Both the position numbers and the translations under genes were made by a program. This document shows positions 1 to 8,582 of a stretch of 64,000 nucleotides of DNA, piece by piece. How positions within the stretch are numbered: the stretch's first letter is position 1; the number at the start of each line of letters is the position of its first letter. The notes under the pieces were generated by a model. The model was given only the letters and a program-made list of their open reading frames with translations, was not told the origin of the DNA and did not search any database. The DNA comes from Klenkia taihuensis (GTDB lineage Bacteria; Actinomycetota; Actinomycetes; Mycobacteriales; Geodermatophilaceae): assembly GCF_900112525.1 (NCBI RefSeq), contig NZ_FOMD01000001.1:558001-622000 (forward strand). Direction: 5' to 3'.

Positions 1-41
1 CCCCAGCCACGGGTCGGCATCGCGACCCGGAGGAGATCCCC

Positions 42-1652
42 GTGCCCCACCTGACCGGCCCCGCCCGCTTCTGGGCCGACCGCAGCGTCCGCGTCAAGGT
101 CCTGACCGCCGTCACCGCGGCGTCGACCGTCGCCGTGACGATCGGCCTGGTGGGCGTCGACGCGCTGCAGGACAGCGCCAGCACCACCGAGCAGATGTAC
201 TCCGAGAGCCTCGTCGCGGTCAGCGCGATCGCCTCGCTGGAGAACGACGTCCAGTCCATCCGGGTGCAGAACCGCAACGCCATCCTGGCCGGCGACGCCG
301 CCGGGACGCGGGCCGCCCTGGACGCCGTCGACGCCGCCCGCGCCCAGTTCGACGAGACGGTCGAGGCCTACCGCGCCACCGGCCTGGACGCCGAGCAGGA
401 GCGCCTGGTCTCCGACGCGGTCTCGAAGCTCGACGACGCCGCTGCCGTCAGCGACCGGGTGCTCGTGCCCCTGGCCGAGGCCAAGGACTACGCCGGCTGG
501 GTCGACGCCAACTCCCAGCAGGTCGGCCCGCTGTTCGACGCCGCCCAGGACGACCTGCAGCAGCTGGACACCATGGAGAACGAGGCCGCGGCCCAGGCCG
601 CCGAGGACGCGCGGTCGTCGGCCACGTCGGCGCAGACCACCGACCTGGTGGTGCTGGTGCTCGGCGTGCTGCTCGCGCTGGCCATCGGCTGGTGGGTCGC
701 CGCCGGCGTGGCCGGCCGGGTCCGCCAGGTGCAGGTCGCGGCCGACCGGCTCGCGGCCGGCGACCTCACCGTGCAGGTGGGCCTGACCAGCAAGGACGAG
801 CTGGGCCGGATGGGGGCGTCGCTGGACCAGGCGCTGGCCCACCTGCGGGTGGTGATGGCCCAGGTCGCCGGGTCGGCCGACGCGGTGGCCGCCTCCAGCG
901 AGGAGCTGTCGGCCTCGGCGGCGCAGATCGCGGCGTCGTCGGAGGAGACGTCGGTGCAGTCCGGCGCGGTCTCCGGTGCCGCGGAGGAGGTCTCGCGCAG
1001 CGTCGCCACCGTCGCCGCCGGCGCGGAGGAGATGAACGCGTCGATCCGGGAGATCGCGCAGAACGCGAACCAGGCCGCCCGGGTCGCCGCCGAGGCGGTC
1101 ACCGAGGCCGAGGCGACCAACGCCACCATCACCAAGCTCGGCGTCTCCTCGAAGGAGATCGGCGACGTGGTCAAGGTGATCACCAGCATCGCGGAGCAGA
1201 CCAACCTGCTGGCGCTCAACGCCACCATCGAGGCCGCGCGGGCGGGCGAGGCGGGCAAGGGCTTCGCGGTGGTGGCGAACGAGGTCAAGGAGCTGGCGCA
1301 GGAGACCGCGCGGGCGACGGAGGACATCGCGCGGCGGGTGGAGGCGATCCAGGCCGACACCGGGGGTGCGGTGGCCGCGATCGGGCGGATCGGCGAGGTG
1401 ATCGGGCAGATCAACGACTACCAGCTGACCATCGCCAGCGCGGTCGAGGAGCAGACGGCGACCACCAACGAGATGTCGCGCAGCGTGGCCGAGGCCGCGG
1501 GCGGGACGACGGAGATCGCCGCCAACATCACCGGCGTCTCCACCGCCGCGGACTCCACCACCCAGGCGCTGTCGCAGACCCGGGTGGCCGTCGACGAGCT
1601 GTCCCGGATGGCCGCCGACCTGCGCACCAGCGTGGGCGCCTTCACCTACTGA
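42..1652 (+). CDS. methyl-accepting chemotaxis protein
   Basis: Transmembrane chemoreceptor that would signal to CheA/CheW. The 536 residues show a TM segment near 18-40, an extracytoplasmic helical region (about 45-200) of the four-helix-bundle type, a second TM near 202-224, a HAMP linker to about 275 and a long coiled-coil signalling domain. The hairpin tip [21 protein letters not shown]-like motif lies near residue 384 and is the diagnostic element. No C-terminal CheR-tethering pentapeptide is visible. GTG start preceded by GGAGGAG at 29-35. No chemotaxis genes are adjacent, so it is an orphan receptor; its ligand cannot be told from sequence. Confidence 0.95.
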   Translation: MPHLTGPARFWADRSVRVKVLTAVTAASTVAVTIGLVGVDALQDSASTTEQMYSESLVAVSAIASLENDVQSIRVQNRNAILAGDAAGTRAALDAVDAARAQFDETVEAYRATGLDAEQERLVSDAVSKLDDAAAVSDRVLVPLAEAKDYAGWVDANSQQVGPLFDAAQDDLQQLDTMENEAAAQAAEDARSSATSAQTTDLVVLVLGVLLALAIGWWVAAGVAGRVRQVQVAADRLAAGDLTVQVGLTSKDELGRMGASLDQALAHLRVVMAQVAGSADAVAASSEELSASAAQIAASSEETSVQSGAVSGAAEEVSRSVATVAAGAEEMNASIREIAQNANQAARVAAEAVTEAEATNATITKLGVSSKEIGDVVKVITSIAEQTNLLALNATIEAARAGEAGKGFAVVANEVKELAQETARATEDIARRVEAIQADTGGAVAAIGRIGEVIGQINDYQLTIASAVEEQTATTNEMSRSVAEAAGGTTEIAANITGVSTAADSTTQALSQTRVAVDELSRMAADLRTSVGAFTY

Positions 1653-1657
1653 GGCGC

Positions 1658-1960
1658 TCAGCCGCCGGGGCGGACCTCCACGTGGGCCCGCACCCGGCGG
1701 CCGGTGGTGTCCAGCCAGCCGGCCCCGGCGGCGTACTGCACCATCGCGGCGAACCCGTCCGCCCAGGCCGGGTCCCCGGTGTCGGCGCGGGAGCGCAGCT
1801 CGTCCACGTCGAGCCAGACGTGGTCCCCGTCCAGCTCGCCCAGCGGCCCGAGGGCGGCCTGCCACCCGTCGCCGTCGGGCGCGCTGACCCGCAGGTCGGT
1901 CAGGACGTCGGGGGCCTGCACGGTCACCGTCGTCCGGTCGTCGTCCACGTGCACGATCAC
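1658..1960 (-). CDS. hypothetical protein, 100 aa
   Basis: Small acidic protein I do not recognise. It has no signal peptide or membrane segment and looks like a mixed alpha/beta cytosolic protein, with a beta-rich N-terminus (IVHVDDDRTTVTV) and an Asp/Trp-rich middle. The GTG start has a GGAGG site about 7 bases upstream, which supports expression. It is the last gene on the minus strand after the lyase gene (56-base gap) and ends 5 bases from the end of the convergent chemoreceptor gene, so it may be the distal gene of the locus A transcript. Function unknown. Confidence 0.7.
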   Translation of the reverse strand: MIVHVDDDRTTVTVQAPDVLTDLRVSAPDGDGWQAALGPLGELDGDHVWLDVDELRSRADTGDPAWADGFAAMVQYAAGAGWLDTTGRRVRAHVEVRPGG

Positions 1961-2016
1961 GGGTGCCTCCAGGGGGATCGGCTGGACCCCGGGCCCTACC
2001 CCCGGTGGGGTGGGCC

Positions 2017-2901
2017 TCAGACGGCGAAGCGGGCCTCGTCCTCGCGGATCGCGGGCAGGCCGATGGTCTCCAGGAACCCGCCGAAGTCGCCCATCGGGGC
2101 GCCCTCGGTGGAGGAGGTCCGCTTCAGCGTCGACAGCGCCGTCTGCATGGCCTGGGTGGCGGCCAGCAGCGTGCTGATCGGGAACAGCACCAGCGAGAAG
2201 CCCAGCTCGGCGACGGTGTCCATGGTCAGGCCCTCGGTCGCACCGCCCTCCACCCAGTTGAACAGCAGGTGGTGGCCCTCGAGCTCGGTGGCGACCAGCT
2301 CGACGTCCTCGGCGGTGCGGGGGGCCTCGACGAACAGGACGTCGGCGCCGGCGTCGGCGAACCGCAGTGCCCGGTCGATCGCCGCGCGGGTGCCCTCGAC
2401 CTGCGCGACGTCGGTGCGGGCGATGACCACCAGGTCGGGGTCGGTCCGCGCGGCGACGGCGGCACGGACCTTCGACACCGCCTCCTCGACGTCGACCACG
2501 GCCTTGCCGGTCATGTGCCCGCAGCGCTTGGGCGAGACCTGGTCCTCCAGCTGCAGCCCGGCGACGCCGGCCTGCTCGTACTCCCGCACGGTGCGGACGA
2601 CGTTGAGCGCGTTGCCGTAGCCGGTGTCGGCGTCGGCGATGAGCGGGACCTCGACCGCCTGCGCCATCCGGCGGGCGTTGTCGGTCATCTCCGCCCCGCC
2701 GAGCAGGCCGATGTCGGGCCGGCCGAGCAGCGAGGCCGACGTCCCGAAGCCGGTCATGTAGACGACGTCGAAGCCGGCCTGCTGCACCAGCCGCGCGCTC
2801 AGCGCGTCGTAGGCGCCGGGGGCCACCAGCGGACCGGGGGCGGCCAGCAGCTCACGGAGCCGGGCGCGCGGGTTGGTGCGGGGGGCGACGAACGAGGTCA
2901 C
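2017..2901 (-). CDS. isocitrate lyase/PEP mutase-family carbon-carbon lyase
   Basis: Member of the ICL/PEP-mutase superfamily, which includes 2-methylisocitrate lyase, dimethylmalate lyase and oxaloacetate decarboxylase. The 294 residues form a single TIM barrel with the family motif KRCGH near residue 124, DADTGYGN and QLEDQ before it for Mg2+ binding, and IARTD after it. I chose the internal GTG at 2901 rather than GTG at 2916 because AAAGGA lies between them at ribosome-binding distance. It follows the RutA-like gene by 68 bases, with a strong hairpin between. In this context it probably cleaves a C4-C7 hydroxy- or keto-acid produced by the upstream enzymes. The substrate cannot be assigned from sequence. 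Confidence 0.85.
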   Translation of the reverse strand: MTSFVAPRTNPRARLRELLAAPGPLVAPGAYDALSARLVQQAGFDVVYMTGFGTSASLLGRPDIGLLGGAEMTDNARRMAQAVEVPLIADADTGYGNALNVVRTVREYEQAGVAGLQLEDQVSPKRCGHMTGKAVVDVEEAVSKVRAAVAARTDPDLVVIARTDVAQVEGTRAAIDRALRFADAGADVLFVEAPRTAEDVELVATELEGHHLLFNWVEGGATEGLTMDTVAELGFSLVLFPISTLLAATQAMQTALSTLKRTSSTEGAPMGDFGGFLETIGLPAIREDEARFAV

Positions 2902-2930
2902 GGAGGTCCTTTCCACGAGGAGCGGGCCGA

Positions 2931-2962
2931 CGGGGCTCCCGCACGGGGGAGCGGGAGCCCCG
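2931..2962. terminator. GC-rich stem-loop between rutA-like and lyase genes
   Basis: Perfect 10-bp inverted repeat (CGGGGCTCCC ... GGGAGCCCCG) with a 12-base loop. It sits just after the stop of the RutA-like gene and before the lyase gene, so it may be a partial terminator or an mRNA-processing hairpin that sets different expression levels. There is no T-tract on the minus strand. Confidence 0.45.
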
Positions 2963-2969
2963 CCGGCGT

Positions 2970-4022
2970 TCAGCCGAGCAGCGGCTTGACCTTCTCGCCG
3001 AAGGTCCTCACGCCCTGCTCGAAGTCGTCGAAGGTGAACATCATCCCCTTCACGCCGGGCATCTTGGCGACCTCGTCGATCTGCCGGGCGACGGTCTCCG
3101 GGGAGCCCACCAGGGTGGCCATGTTGAAGTTGACCGCGCCCTCGGGCAAGTTGATCGTCCGCGCGGTGCCGCCCTCGTCGGCGGTCGTGTCCTTCGAGCC
3201 CTCGTCGGCCATGTAGCCCAGCGCCGCCAGGTCAGCGCCGTCGTGGTAGCTCCTCCACTTGGCCTGGGCCTCCTCGTCGGTGTCGGCGATGATCGCCATG
3301 AACAGCGGCAGCGAGCCGACGTCCCGGCCGGTCTTCGCGGCCGCCTCGGCGAGCTTCTCGGTGGGCTCCCGGTAGGTCTCGGGGGTGTTGATGCCCGGGG
3401 AGAGGATGAAGTTGTAGTCGCCGTGCTCGGCGCAGAACCGCATCCCGCGCTCGCTCTGGCCGGCGCACACGATGTCCACGTGCCCGCTGGGCTTCGGGGA
3501 CAGCTTGCAGTCGGTCATCTGGAAGTACTGCCCGTCCAGGTCGCAGGTCCCCTTCTCCCAGAGGTCGCGCAGCACCTGGACGTACTCGGTGGAGTAGTCG
3601 TAGCGGTAGCCGAAGTAGTCGTCGCCGGGCCACAGGCCCATCTGCGAGTACTCACCCGACGCCCAGCCGGACACGATGTTGACGCCGAACCGGCCGGGGG
3701 CGATCGAGTCGATGGTGGTGGCCATCCGCGCCACCAGGGCCGGGGGCAGGGTGAGGACGGCGGTCGACGCGTAGAGCTTGATCCGCTCGGTGACGGCGGC
3801 GAGGCCGGCCATGAGGGTGAAGGACTCCAGGTTGTGGTCCCAGAACTCGGTCTTCCCGCCGAACCCGCGCAGCTTGATCATCGACAGCGCGAAGGCGAAG
3901 TCCTGCGCCTCGGCCTCCTGCACGATGCGCTTGTTGAGGTCGAAGCTCGGCATGTACTGGGGTGCGTTCTCGCTGATCAGCCAGCCGTTGTTCCCGATCG
4001 GGATGAAGACGCCGAAGTCCAT
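2970..4022 (-). CDS. RutA-like FMNH2-dependent monooxygenase (luciferase-like)
   Basis: Flavin monooxygenase of the bacterial luciferase superfamily, very similar along its 350 residues to RutA, which opens the uracil ring by N3-C4 oxygenolysis. RutA-type blocks I recognise are [34 protein letters not shown] near residue 60, [24 protein letters not shown] and the C-terminal [17 protein letters not shown]-like region. ATG start with GGAG about 11 bases upstream. It lies 62 bases after the MmgE/PrpD gene in the same direction. The classical rut partners (RutC, D, F, G) are absent, so the substrate may be uracil, thymine or another cyclic amide. It needs an external reduced-flavin supply. Confidence 0.9.
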   Translation of the reverse strand: MDFGVFIPIGNNGWLISENAPQYMPSFDLNKRIVQEAEAQDFAFALSMIKLRGFGGKTEFWDHNLESFTLMAGLAAVTERIKLYASTAVLTLPPALVARMATTIDSIAPGRFGVNIVSGWASGEYSQMGLWPGDDYFGYRYDYSTEYVQVLRDLWEKGTCDLDGQYFQMTDCKLSPKPSGHVDIVCAGQSERGMRFCAEHGDYNFILSPGINTPETYREPTEKLAEAAAKTGRDVGSLPLFMAIIADTDEEAQAKWRSYHDGADLAALGYMADEGSKDTTADEGGTARTINLPEGAVNFNMATLVGSPETVARQIDEVAKMPGVKGMMFTFDDFEQGVRTFGEKVKPLLG

Positions 4023-4084
4023 GACCGTTGCTCCGCTTCTCTGGAAGGTGGGTGTTCCGGCGCCTGTGCCGGGGTCTGGGGCGA

Positions 4085-5455
4085 TCAGCCGGCGGCGCAG
4101 GCCTCGGCGAAGTCGCGGGCGGAGCCGCCGTCCCCGAGGGACAGGACGGCGGCGAGCACCCGCTCGGTGGTGGCGTCGTCGGCGACCGGGGCCATGGACT
4201 CCCGGTACTTGGCGACGACGTCGGCGTCGGTGAGCGGCCGGTCGGCGTGGCCGCGGTTGACCTGCTCGCGGTGGGTGAGCACCCGGCCATCGGCGGTGGT
4301 GACCTGCACCCAGCCGGAGTAGGCCTGCGGGAAGGCGCTCTCGTCGTCCGGGACGACCTCGACCTTCCGGGCCAGGGCGAGCACCTCGGGGTCGCGCAGC
4401 GCCTCGTCCGAGAGCTCGGCCAGGGTGAACCGGCCGCGGGCCAGGGCGGTGGAGACGATGTAGGGCAGCGAGAACTTGGCGTCGTACTCGTCGCGCGGCG
4501 CCCACTTGGCCGCGGCGGGCTCGCAGACCACCTTGCCCGGCACCGGGTGGATGGCGCACCGAACGGACGCGACGTCGGCGGCGGTGAGGCCGTGCTCGGC
4601 GCGCAGCAGGAGGACGGCGTCGGCGAAGGCGTGCGCGAAGTGGCAGACCGGGTAGGGCTTGACGGCCGTCTCGGGGGTCTCCCACCGCTGCCCGAGGCCG
4701 TCGGCGACCAGCTCGGGGTGGGTGTCCCGGCCCGCGAGGTGGCTGGCGAACAGGCCGAACCGCCCCTCGTACACCGCCTCGGGCCCGCTCCAGCCGGCCT
4801 TCGCGAAGGTGGCGGCGGTGATGCCGGACTGCGCGGCCCAGCCCGGGTGCAGCCGCTTGGTCCACGACCCGTCCTCGAGGAACTCCAGCAGCCCGGCGGC
4901 CATCGAGCCGACCACGCCCTGTGCGGCGACCAGCTGGTCGGCGTCGAGCCCGGCGATCTTCCCCGCGGCGACGGCGGAGCCGAACGCGCCAGCCACCGCG
5001 GTGGGGTGGAAGCCCAGGTCGTGGAAGGCGCCTGCCCCGGCCAGGCCGACTCTCGCTGCGACCTCCACGCCGAGCACGTAGCCCAGCAGGAGGTCGCGGG
5101 TGGAGGCGTCGGCGGCGACGGCCGCGCTGATGGCGGCGGGCAGGGCCGCGGCGGAGACGTGGGTGACGGCGCCGATGTGGGTGTCGTCGAAGTCCAGCCC
5201 GTGCACGAGGACGCCGTTGAGCACGGCGGCGTCGCGCGCGGACAGCCGCGTCCCCGAGCCGAGGGTGGGGACGTCGCCGGTGCCGAAGGTGGCCAGGGCG
5301 TCGGCGGCGACGTCGGCGAACGGGTGCGCGGACGAGGCGAAGGCCAGGCCCACGGCGTCGAGCACGAGGTGGCGGGCGCGCTGCAGCACGGGTGGGGGGA
5401 CGTCGTCCCAGGTGGTGCGGGCGACGACGTCGGCGACCTGTCGGGCGATGCTCAT
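4085..5455 (-). CDS. MmgE/PrpD-family protein
   Basis: 456-residue member of the family that includes 2-methylcitrate dehydratase, cis-aconitate decarboxylase and iminodisuccinate epimerase. Visible family residues are the acidic DFDDTH segment near residue 90 followed by a His (THVSAA), the FHPT histidine near 160 and the [11 protein letters not shown] lysine block near 200. These match the positions of the catalytic Asp, His and Lys in structurally known members. ATG start with a strong AGGAGGGAG site 6 bases upstream. An operator-like palindrome at 5479-5497 lies just upstream, so this gene may have its own promoter. The reaction (dehydration, decarboxylation or epimerisation) is unresolved. 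Confidence 0.87.
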   Translation of the reverse strand: MSIARQVADVVARTTWDDVPPPVLQRARHLVLDAVGLAFASSAHPFADVAADALATFGTGDVPTLGSGTRLSARDAAVLNGVLVHGLDFDDTHIGAVTHVSAAALPAAISAAVAADASTRDLLLGYVLGVEVAARVGLAGAGAFHDLGFHPTAVAGAFGSAVAAGKIAGLDADQLVAAQGVVGSMAAGLLEFLEDGSWTKRLHPGWAAQSGITAATFAKAGWSGPEAVYEGRFGLFASHLAGRDTHPELVADGLGQRWETPETAVKPYPVCHFAHAFADAVLLLRAEHGLTAADVASVRCAIHPVPGKVVCEPAAAKWAPRDEYDAKFSLPYIVSTALARGRFTLAELSDEALRDPEVLALARKVEVVPDDESAFPQAYSGWVQVTTADGRVLTHREQVNRGHADRPLTDADVVAKYRESMAPVADDATTERVLAAVLSLGDGGSARDFAEACAAG

Positions 5456-5478
5456 GGGGCTCCCTCCTGTGATCGCGA

Positions 5479-5497
5479 CCATAGGTCAGACGTTTAG
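5479..5497. promoter_or_regulatory. operator-like palindrome, GTC-A-GAC core
   Basis: CCATAG-GTC-A-GAC-GTTTAG. It shares the GTC-A-GAC core and part of the outer arms (CCA, TT.G) with the better palindrome at 6742-6760. It overlaps the last codons of the isochorismatase gene and lies 24 bases before the MmgE/PrpD start. Inferred to be a second site for the neighbouring GntR regulator. Confidence 0.5.
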
Positions 5498-6099
5498 GGC
5501 TGGGAAGACCCCAGCGCCCGGAACCAGGCCACCCCGTCGGGCACGACGTCGGCGTACCGGGCGTCGAGGTCGACCAGCGCGGCGTCGTGGATGGCGGTAG
5601 ACCGGTCGGCCACCGCGTCGGCCAGGACGACGGGGGCGTAGTCCAGCGAGGCGGCGTCGACGACGGTGGCCCGCACGCAGCCGGCGGTGGTGAACCCGGC
5701 GACGGCGAGGGTGTGCACGTCCAGGTCGTGCAGCAGGTCGTCGAGGTCGGTGCGGACGAAGCCCGAGGCGCGCTTCTTGGTGACGACGGGCTCGCCCTCG
5801 GCGTAGCCGACGCGGGGGTCGAACCCCGCCAGGTCCGCGCCGGGGCGCAGCTGGGTGAGCGCGGGGGCCTTCGCCGTCCAGACCGGGCCGAGGTCCTCGC
5901 CCTCGTCGAAGACGACGCGCAGCCAGACGACGGGTACGCCGGCCTCCCGAGCCGCCGCGGCCGCCCGGCCGCAGGCCAGCGCGGCGTCGTCGACCGCGGG
6001 GTCGAGGGTGAACAGCTTCTGGCAGTCGACCAGGACCAGGCCGGGGCGCTCGGTGGTGTCCAGCCGGCCGACGCCGACCCGGACCGCCTCGGCGGTCAC
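5494..6099 (-). CDS. isochorismatase-family amidohydrolase (N-carbamoylsarcosine amidase/RutB-like)
   Basis: 201-residue cysteine hydrolase. The triad expected for this family is visible: Asp25 in LVDCQ, Lys108 in TKKRAS and Cys141 in [10 protein letters not shown]. The KRAS and GCVR spacing is closest to N-carbamoylsarcosine amidohydrolase and maleamate amidohydrolase, and RutB, the ureidoacrylate hydrolase that acts after RutA, belongs to the same fold. The GTG start overlaps the stop of the upstream flavodoxin gene (GTGA), showing translational coupling. With a RutA-like enzyme in the same cluster, a role hydrolysing the ring-opened carbamoyl or amide product is likely; the exact substrate is inference. 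Confidence 0.88.
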   Translation of the reverse strand: MTAEAVRVGVGRLDTTERPGLVLVDCQKLFTLDPAVDDAALACGRAAAAAREAGVPVVWLRVVFDEGEDLGPVWTAKAPALTQLRPGADLAGFDPRVGYAEGEPVVTKKRASGFVRTDLDDLLHDLDVHTLAVAGFTTAGCVRATVVDAASLDYAPVVLADAVADRSTAIHDAALVDLDARYADVVPDGVAWFRALGSSQP

Positions 6100-6710
6100 C
6101 CGGCGAGCCCGGTGGCCACGGCGCCGGCGAACCGGGCGAGGCGGACGCCCTGCAGCCGGCAGGCCTCCAGTGAGACGTCGTCGGGGGCGGCGCCGGAGCG
6201 GGAGACGAACGAGCCGCCATAGGGGTTGCCCGACTCCTTCATCAGGTGCCGCTCGCCGTAGCCGAGGGGCAGCACGAGCGAGCCCCAGTGGTAGAGCACG
6301 TTGTTCATCGCCAGGATCGTGGACTCCAGGCCGCCGTGGCCGGTGCTGGCGCTGGTGAAGGCGGTGCCGACCTTGTCCGCGAGCTTCCCCTGGAACCACA
6401 GGCCGCCGGTGGTGTCGAGGAACTCCTTGAGCTGGCCCGAGGGCAGGCCGAAGCGGGTGGGGCTGCCCAGTGCGATGCCGTTGGCCCACTCGAGGTCGTC
6501 GAGGGTGGCCGTCTCGTAGGTGGCCGCGTCGACGAAGGCCTGCCACCTCGGGTTGGCCGCGATGGCCTCGGCGGGGGCGAGCTCGGGGACGATGCGCAGC
6601 CGGACCTCGGCACCGGCCTCCTCCGCGCCCTTCCCGATCGCCTCCGCCATCGCGGCCAGGTTGCCGGTGGCGGAGTAGAAGACGACGGTGATGCGGGGGG
6701 TGACGGGCAC
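6096..6710 (-). CDS. WrbA-like flavodoxin-fold NAD(P)H:quinone oxidoreductase
   Basis: 204-residue flavodoxin-fold protein. It has an FMN phosphate-binding loop after the first strand (FYSATGN, residues about 9-15), the GSPTRFG loop near 83 and the GGLWFQGK/TSASTGHGG segment near 110-125, all typical of the WrbA family. GTG start with GAGGAG about 9 bases upstream. It is the first gene of locus A and is coupled to the hydrolase gene behind it. In the rut pathway a flavin reductase (RutF) feeds RutA; this protein could serve that role here, or only remove quinones. Neither is proven by the sequence. Confidence 0.87.
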   Translation of the reverse strand: MPVTPRITVVFYSATGNLAAMAEAIGKGAEEAGAEVRLRIVPELAPAEAIAANPRWQAFVDAATYETATLDDLEWANGIALGSPTRFGLPSGQLKEFLDTTGGLWFQGKLADKVGTAFTSASTGHGGLESTILAMNNVLYHWGSLVLPLGYGERHLMKESGNPYGGSFVSRSGAAPDDVSLEACRLQGVRLARFAGAVATGLAG

Positions 6711-6741
6711 CGGGGGAGCTCCTCTGCTCGGGAGGCTCCAT

Positions 6742-6760
6742 CCAAGTGTCAGACGATTGG
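6742..6760. promoter_or_regulatory. predicted GntR (FCD) operator
   Basis: 19-bp palindrome with pattern CCAA-NN-GTC-A-GAC-NN-TTGG, perfect in 14 of its 18 paired positions. It lies in the divergent intergenic region, 32 bases before the flavodoxin start and 62 bases before the GntR start. A GTC-N-GAC core is the usual operator form for FCD-type GntR regulators, so control of both directions by the adjacent GntR protein is the natural reading. Confidence 0.65.
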
Positions 6761-6821
6761 CGTCGTCAACGCCCCCGGTGTCAACACCGTGTGAACCCGT
6801 CCCGCTGGCAGACTGCGCAGG

Positions 6822-7523
6822 GTGACCGGCCCCGCGTACGCCGTGCTGGCGGGCAGCATCCGCGCCCGCATCCTGTCCGGCGAGCTCGTGCCGGGGGAGC
6901 GGCTGCCCAACGAGCAGGAGCTGTCGGCGGAGTTCGGGGTCGGCCGGTCCACGGTGCGCGAGGCGCTGCGGTCGCTGGCCTCGCAGGACCTGATCCAGAC
7001 CACCCGCGGGGTGTCCGGTGGCAGCTTCGTCAGCGTGCCGACCGCGGCGCACCTGTCGGCGCACCTGGAGACCGGGGTGGCGCTGATGGCGGCCGCCGAA
7101 CGGGTGACGGTCGGGCAGCTGATGTCGCTGCGCCACCTGCTGGAGGTGCCCGCGGCCGGCGAGGCGGCCAAGCACCGGACCGACGAGCAGCTCGACGACC
7201 TGCGCCGGGCCGAGTTCGACCCCTCCGTGGACTCCGGCGACGCGACCTACGCGGCGAACCAGGACTTCCACCTGGTGCTGCTGCGGGCCACCGGCAACCC
7301 GCTGCTGGAGGTCATCACCGCACCGCTGTTCCGGGTGCTGGCCACCCGGTTCGGCCGCGACCACGCCCCGGACGGCTTCTGGGCCTGCGTCGCCGACGAC
7401 CACGCGGAGCTGCACGACCTGGTCGCCGCCCGCGACGCCGACGGCGCGGTCACCGCGATGCGCCGCCACCTGGACCACCTGACCGGCGCGTACCAGCAGA
7501 TGGACCGCCTCAGCCGCGGGTGA
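6822..7523 (+). CDS. GntR-family transcriptional regulator, FCD subgroup
   Basis: 233-residue regulator. An N-terminal winged helix (RLPNEQELSAEFGVGRSTVR around residues 27-47, then the GG wing) is followed by an all-helical FCD ligand domain with the NQDFHLVLLRATGN block near residue 146, which carries metal or carboxylate-binding positions in this subgroup. FCD regulators often sense carboxylic acids. It is divergent from locus A and has a palindromic operator in the shared promoter region. Similar sites before the MmgE/PrpD gene and in locus B suggest a wider regulon. GTG start; AGG about 4 bases upstream is a weak ribosome-binding site. Confidence 0.93.
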   Translation: MTGPAYAVLAGSIRARILSGELVPGERLPNEQELSAEFGVGRSTVREALRSLASQDLIQTTRGVSGGSFVSVPTAAHLSAHLETGVALMAAAERVTVGQLMSLRHLLEVPAAGEAAKHRTDEQLDDLRRAEFDPSVDSGDATYAANQDFHLVLLRATGNPLLEVITAPLFRVLATRFGRDHAPDGFWACVADDHAELHDLVAARDADGAVTAMRRHLDHLTGAYQQMDRLSRG

Positions 7524-7526
7524 CCG

Positions 7527-8582
7527 TCACGTCGTCCGGGTGACCTTGGCGAGACCGGGCGGGTTGTCGGGGTCCAGACCGCGGCCCAGCGCGGCGGCGT
7601 GGGCCAGCAGCTGGAACGGGAGGATCTCCAGCAGCGGCAGCAAGGTCTCGTCGACGCCGTCGGGCAGCGGCACCTCGAACGAGGGCGCGAGCCGTGCCGC
7701 CGGGCCGACGGTGACGACGACCCCGCCCAGGTCCGCCGCCCGGCGTCCGAAGTCGACGACCGAGGCCCGGGTGGCCTCCCCGGCGGTCAGCAGCAGGACC
7801 AGCGTGCCCGGACCCACCTGGCCCAGCGGGCCGTGCGTTGCGTCGGCCGCGCTCCACCCCGACGCGGCTACCCGGTTGGTCTCCATCAGCTTCAGCGCAC
7901 CCTCGCGGGCGCTCGACATCGACAGGCCCCGCCCGACGACGACCATCCGGTCGGCGGTCAGTGCCGCGTCGAGCAGACCCGGCTCCGGGACGTCGTCGTG
8001 CAGCAGGTCCTCGGCCGCCTCGACGGCGGCGCCCACCCGTGCCCGCAGCGTCTCCCAGGCATCCCCGGCCGCCAGGCCGACCACGACGTGCAGGGCGAGC
8101 AGGCTGGCGGTGTAGGTCTTGGTCGCCGCCACCGAGAGCTCGGGGCCGCAGCCGAGGTCCAGGTGCAGGTCGCCGAGCCGGGCGACCGTGCTGCCCGGGG
8201 TGTTGGTGATCGCCAGGACGGTGACCCCGGCGGCCTTCGCCGACCGCACCGTCTCGATGAGGTCCGGCGACTCCCCGGACTGCGACACCGCGACCATCAA
8301 CGTGCGCGGGTAGCGCAGCTGCGCCCGGTAGGCGGTGAACGCGCTCGGCGTGGCCAGCATCGCCGGGACGCCGAGCCGGGAGTGGATCAGGTACTGGGCG
8401 TAGGTCGCGGCGTGGTCGCTGGTGCCCCGGGCGGCCAGCACGACCAGTTCGGGGTCGACGTCCCGGAGCAGGTCGGCGGCCGCCTGCAGGCCGGCGGCGC
8501 CCTCGCCGACCAGTCGCGCCCAGACCGCGGGCTGCTCCTCGATCTCCCGGCGCAGCAGGCCGCCGGGCAGCACGGCGGTCAC
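7527..8582 (-). CDS. double-SIS-domain sugar-phosphate isomerase/deaminase-like protein
   Basis: 351 residues made of two SIS domains, the architecture of the isomerase half of GlmS and of AgaS-type deaminases. First SIS: VLAARGTSDHAATYAQ near 50 and VSQSGESPD near 99. Second SIS: VVVGRGLSMSSAREGALKLMET near 216. There is no glutaminase domain and no lone Cys N-terminus. It is the last gene of the ABC-importer operon and its start overlaps the ATPase stop. It probably acts on an amino-sugar or amino-polyol phosphate produced by the ROK kinase in the same operon; the substrate is unknown. Confidence 0.85.
   Translation of the reverse strand: MTAVLPGGLLRREIEEQPAVWARLVGEGAAGLQAAADLLRDVDPELVVLAARGTSDHAATYAQYLIHSRLGVPAMLATPSAFTAYRAQLRYPRTLMVAVSQSGESPDLIETVRSAKAAGVTVLAITNTPGSTVARLGDLHLDLGCGPELSVAATKTYTASLLALHVVVGLAAGDAWETLRARVGAAVEAAEDLLHDDVPEPGLLDAALTADRMVVVGRGLSMSSAREGALKLMETNRVAASGWSAADATHGPLGQVGPGTLVLLLTAGEATRASVVDFGRRAADLGGVVVTVGPAARLAPSFEVPLPDGVDETLLPLLEILPFQLLAHAAALGRGLDPDNPPGLAKVTRTT

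Noticed and set aside
488-1414. Antisense frame of 308 codons inside the chemoreceptor gene
   Set aside because: Ala/Ser/Thr-rich composition typical of a reverse-frame shadow, no plausible start context, and the chemoreceptor frame is unambiguous.
692-2620. Long plus-strand open frame (642 codons) running across the chemoreceptor and lyase genes
   Set aside because: Arg/Gly-rich translation with no domain pattern; it is the shadow of the real frames in high-GC DNA.
2970-6710. Annotation of the cluster as a standard rut uracil operon
   Set aside because: Only RutA-like and a RutB-superfamily gene are present; RutC, D, F and G are missing and three unrelated families are present instead.
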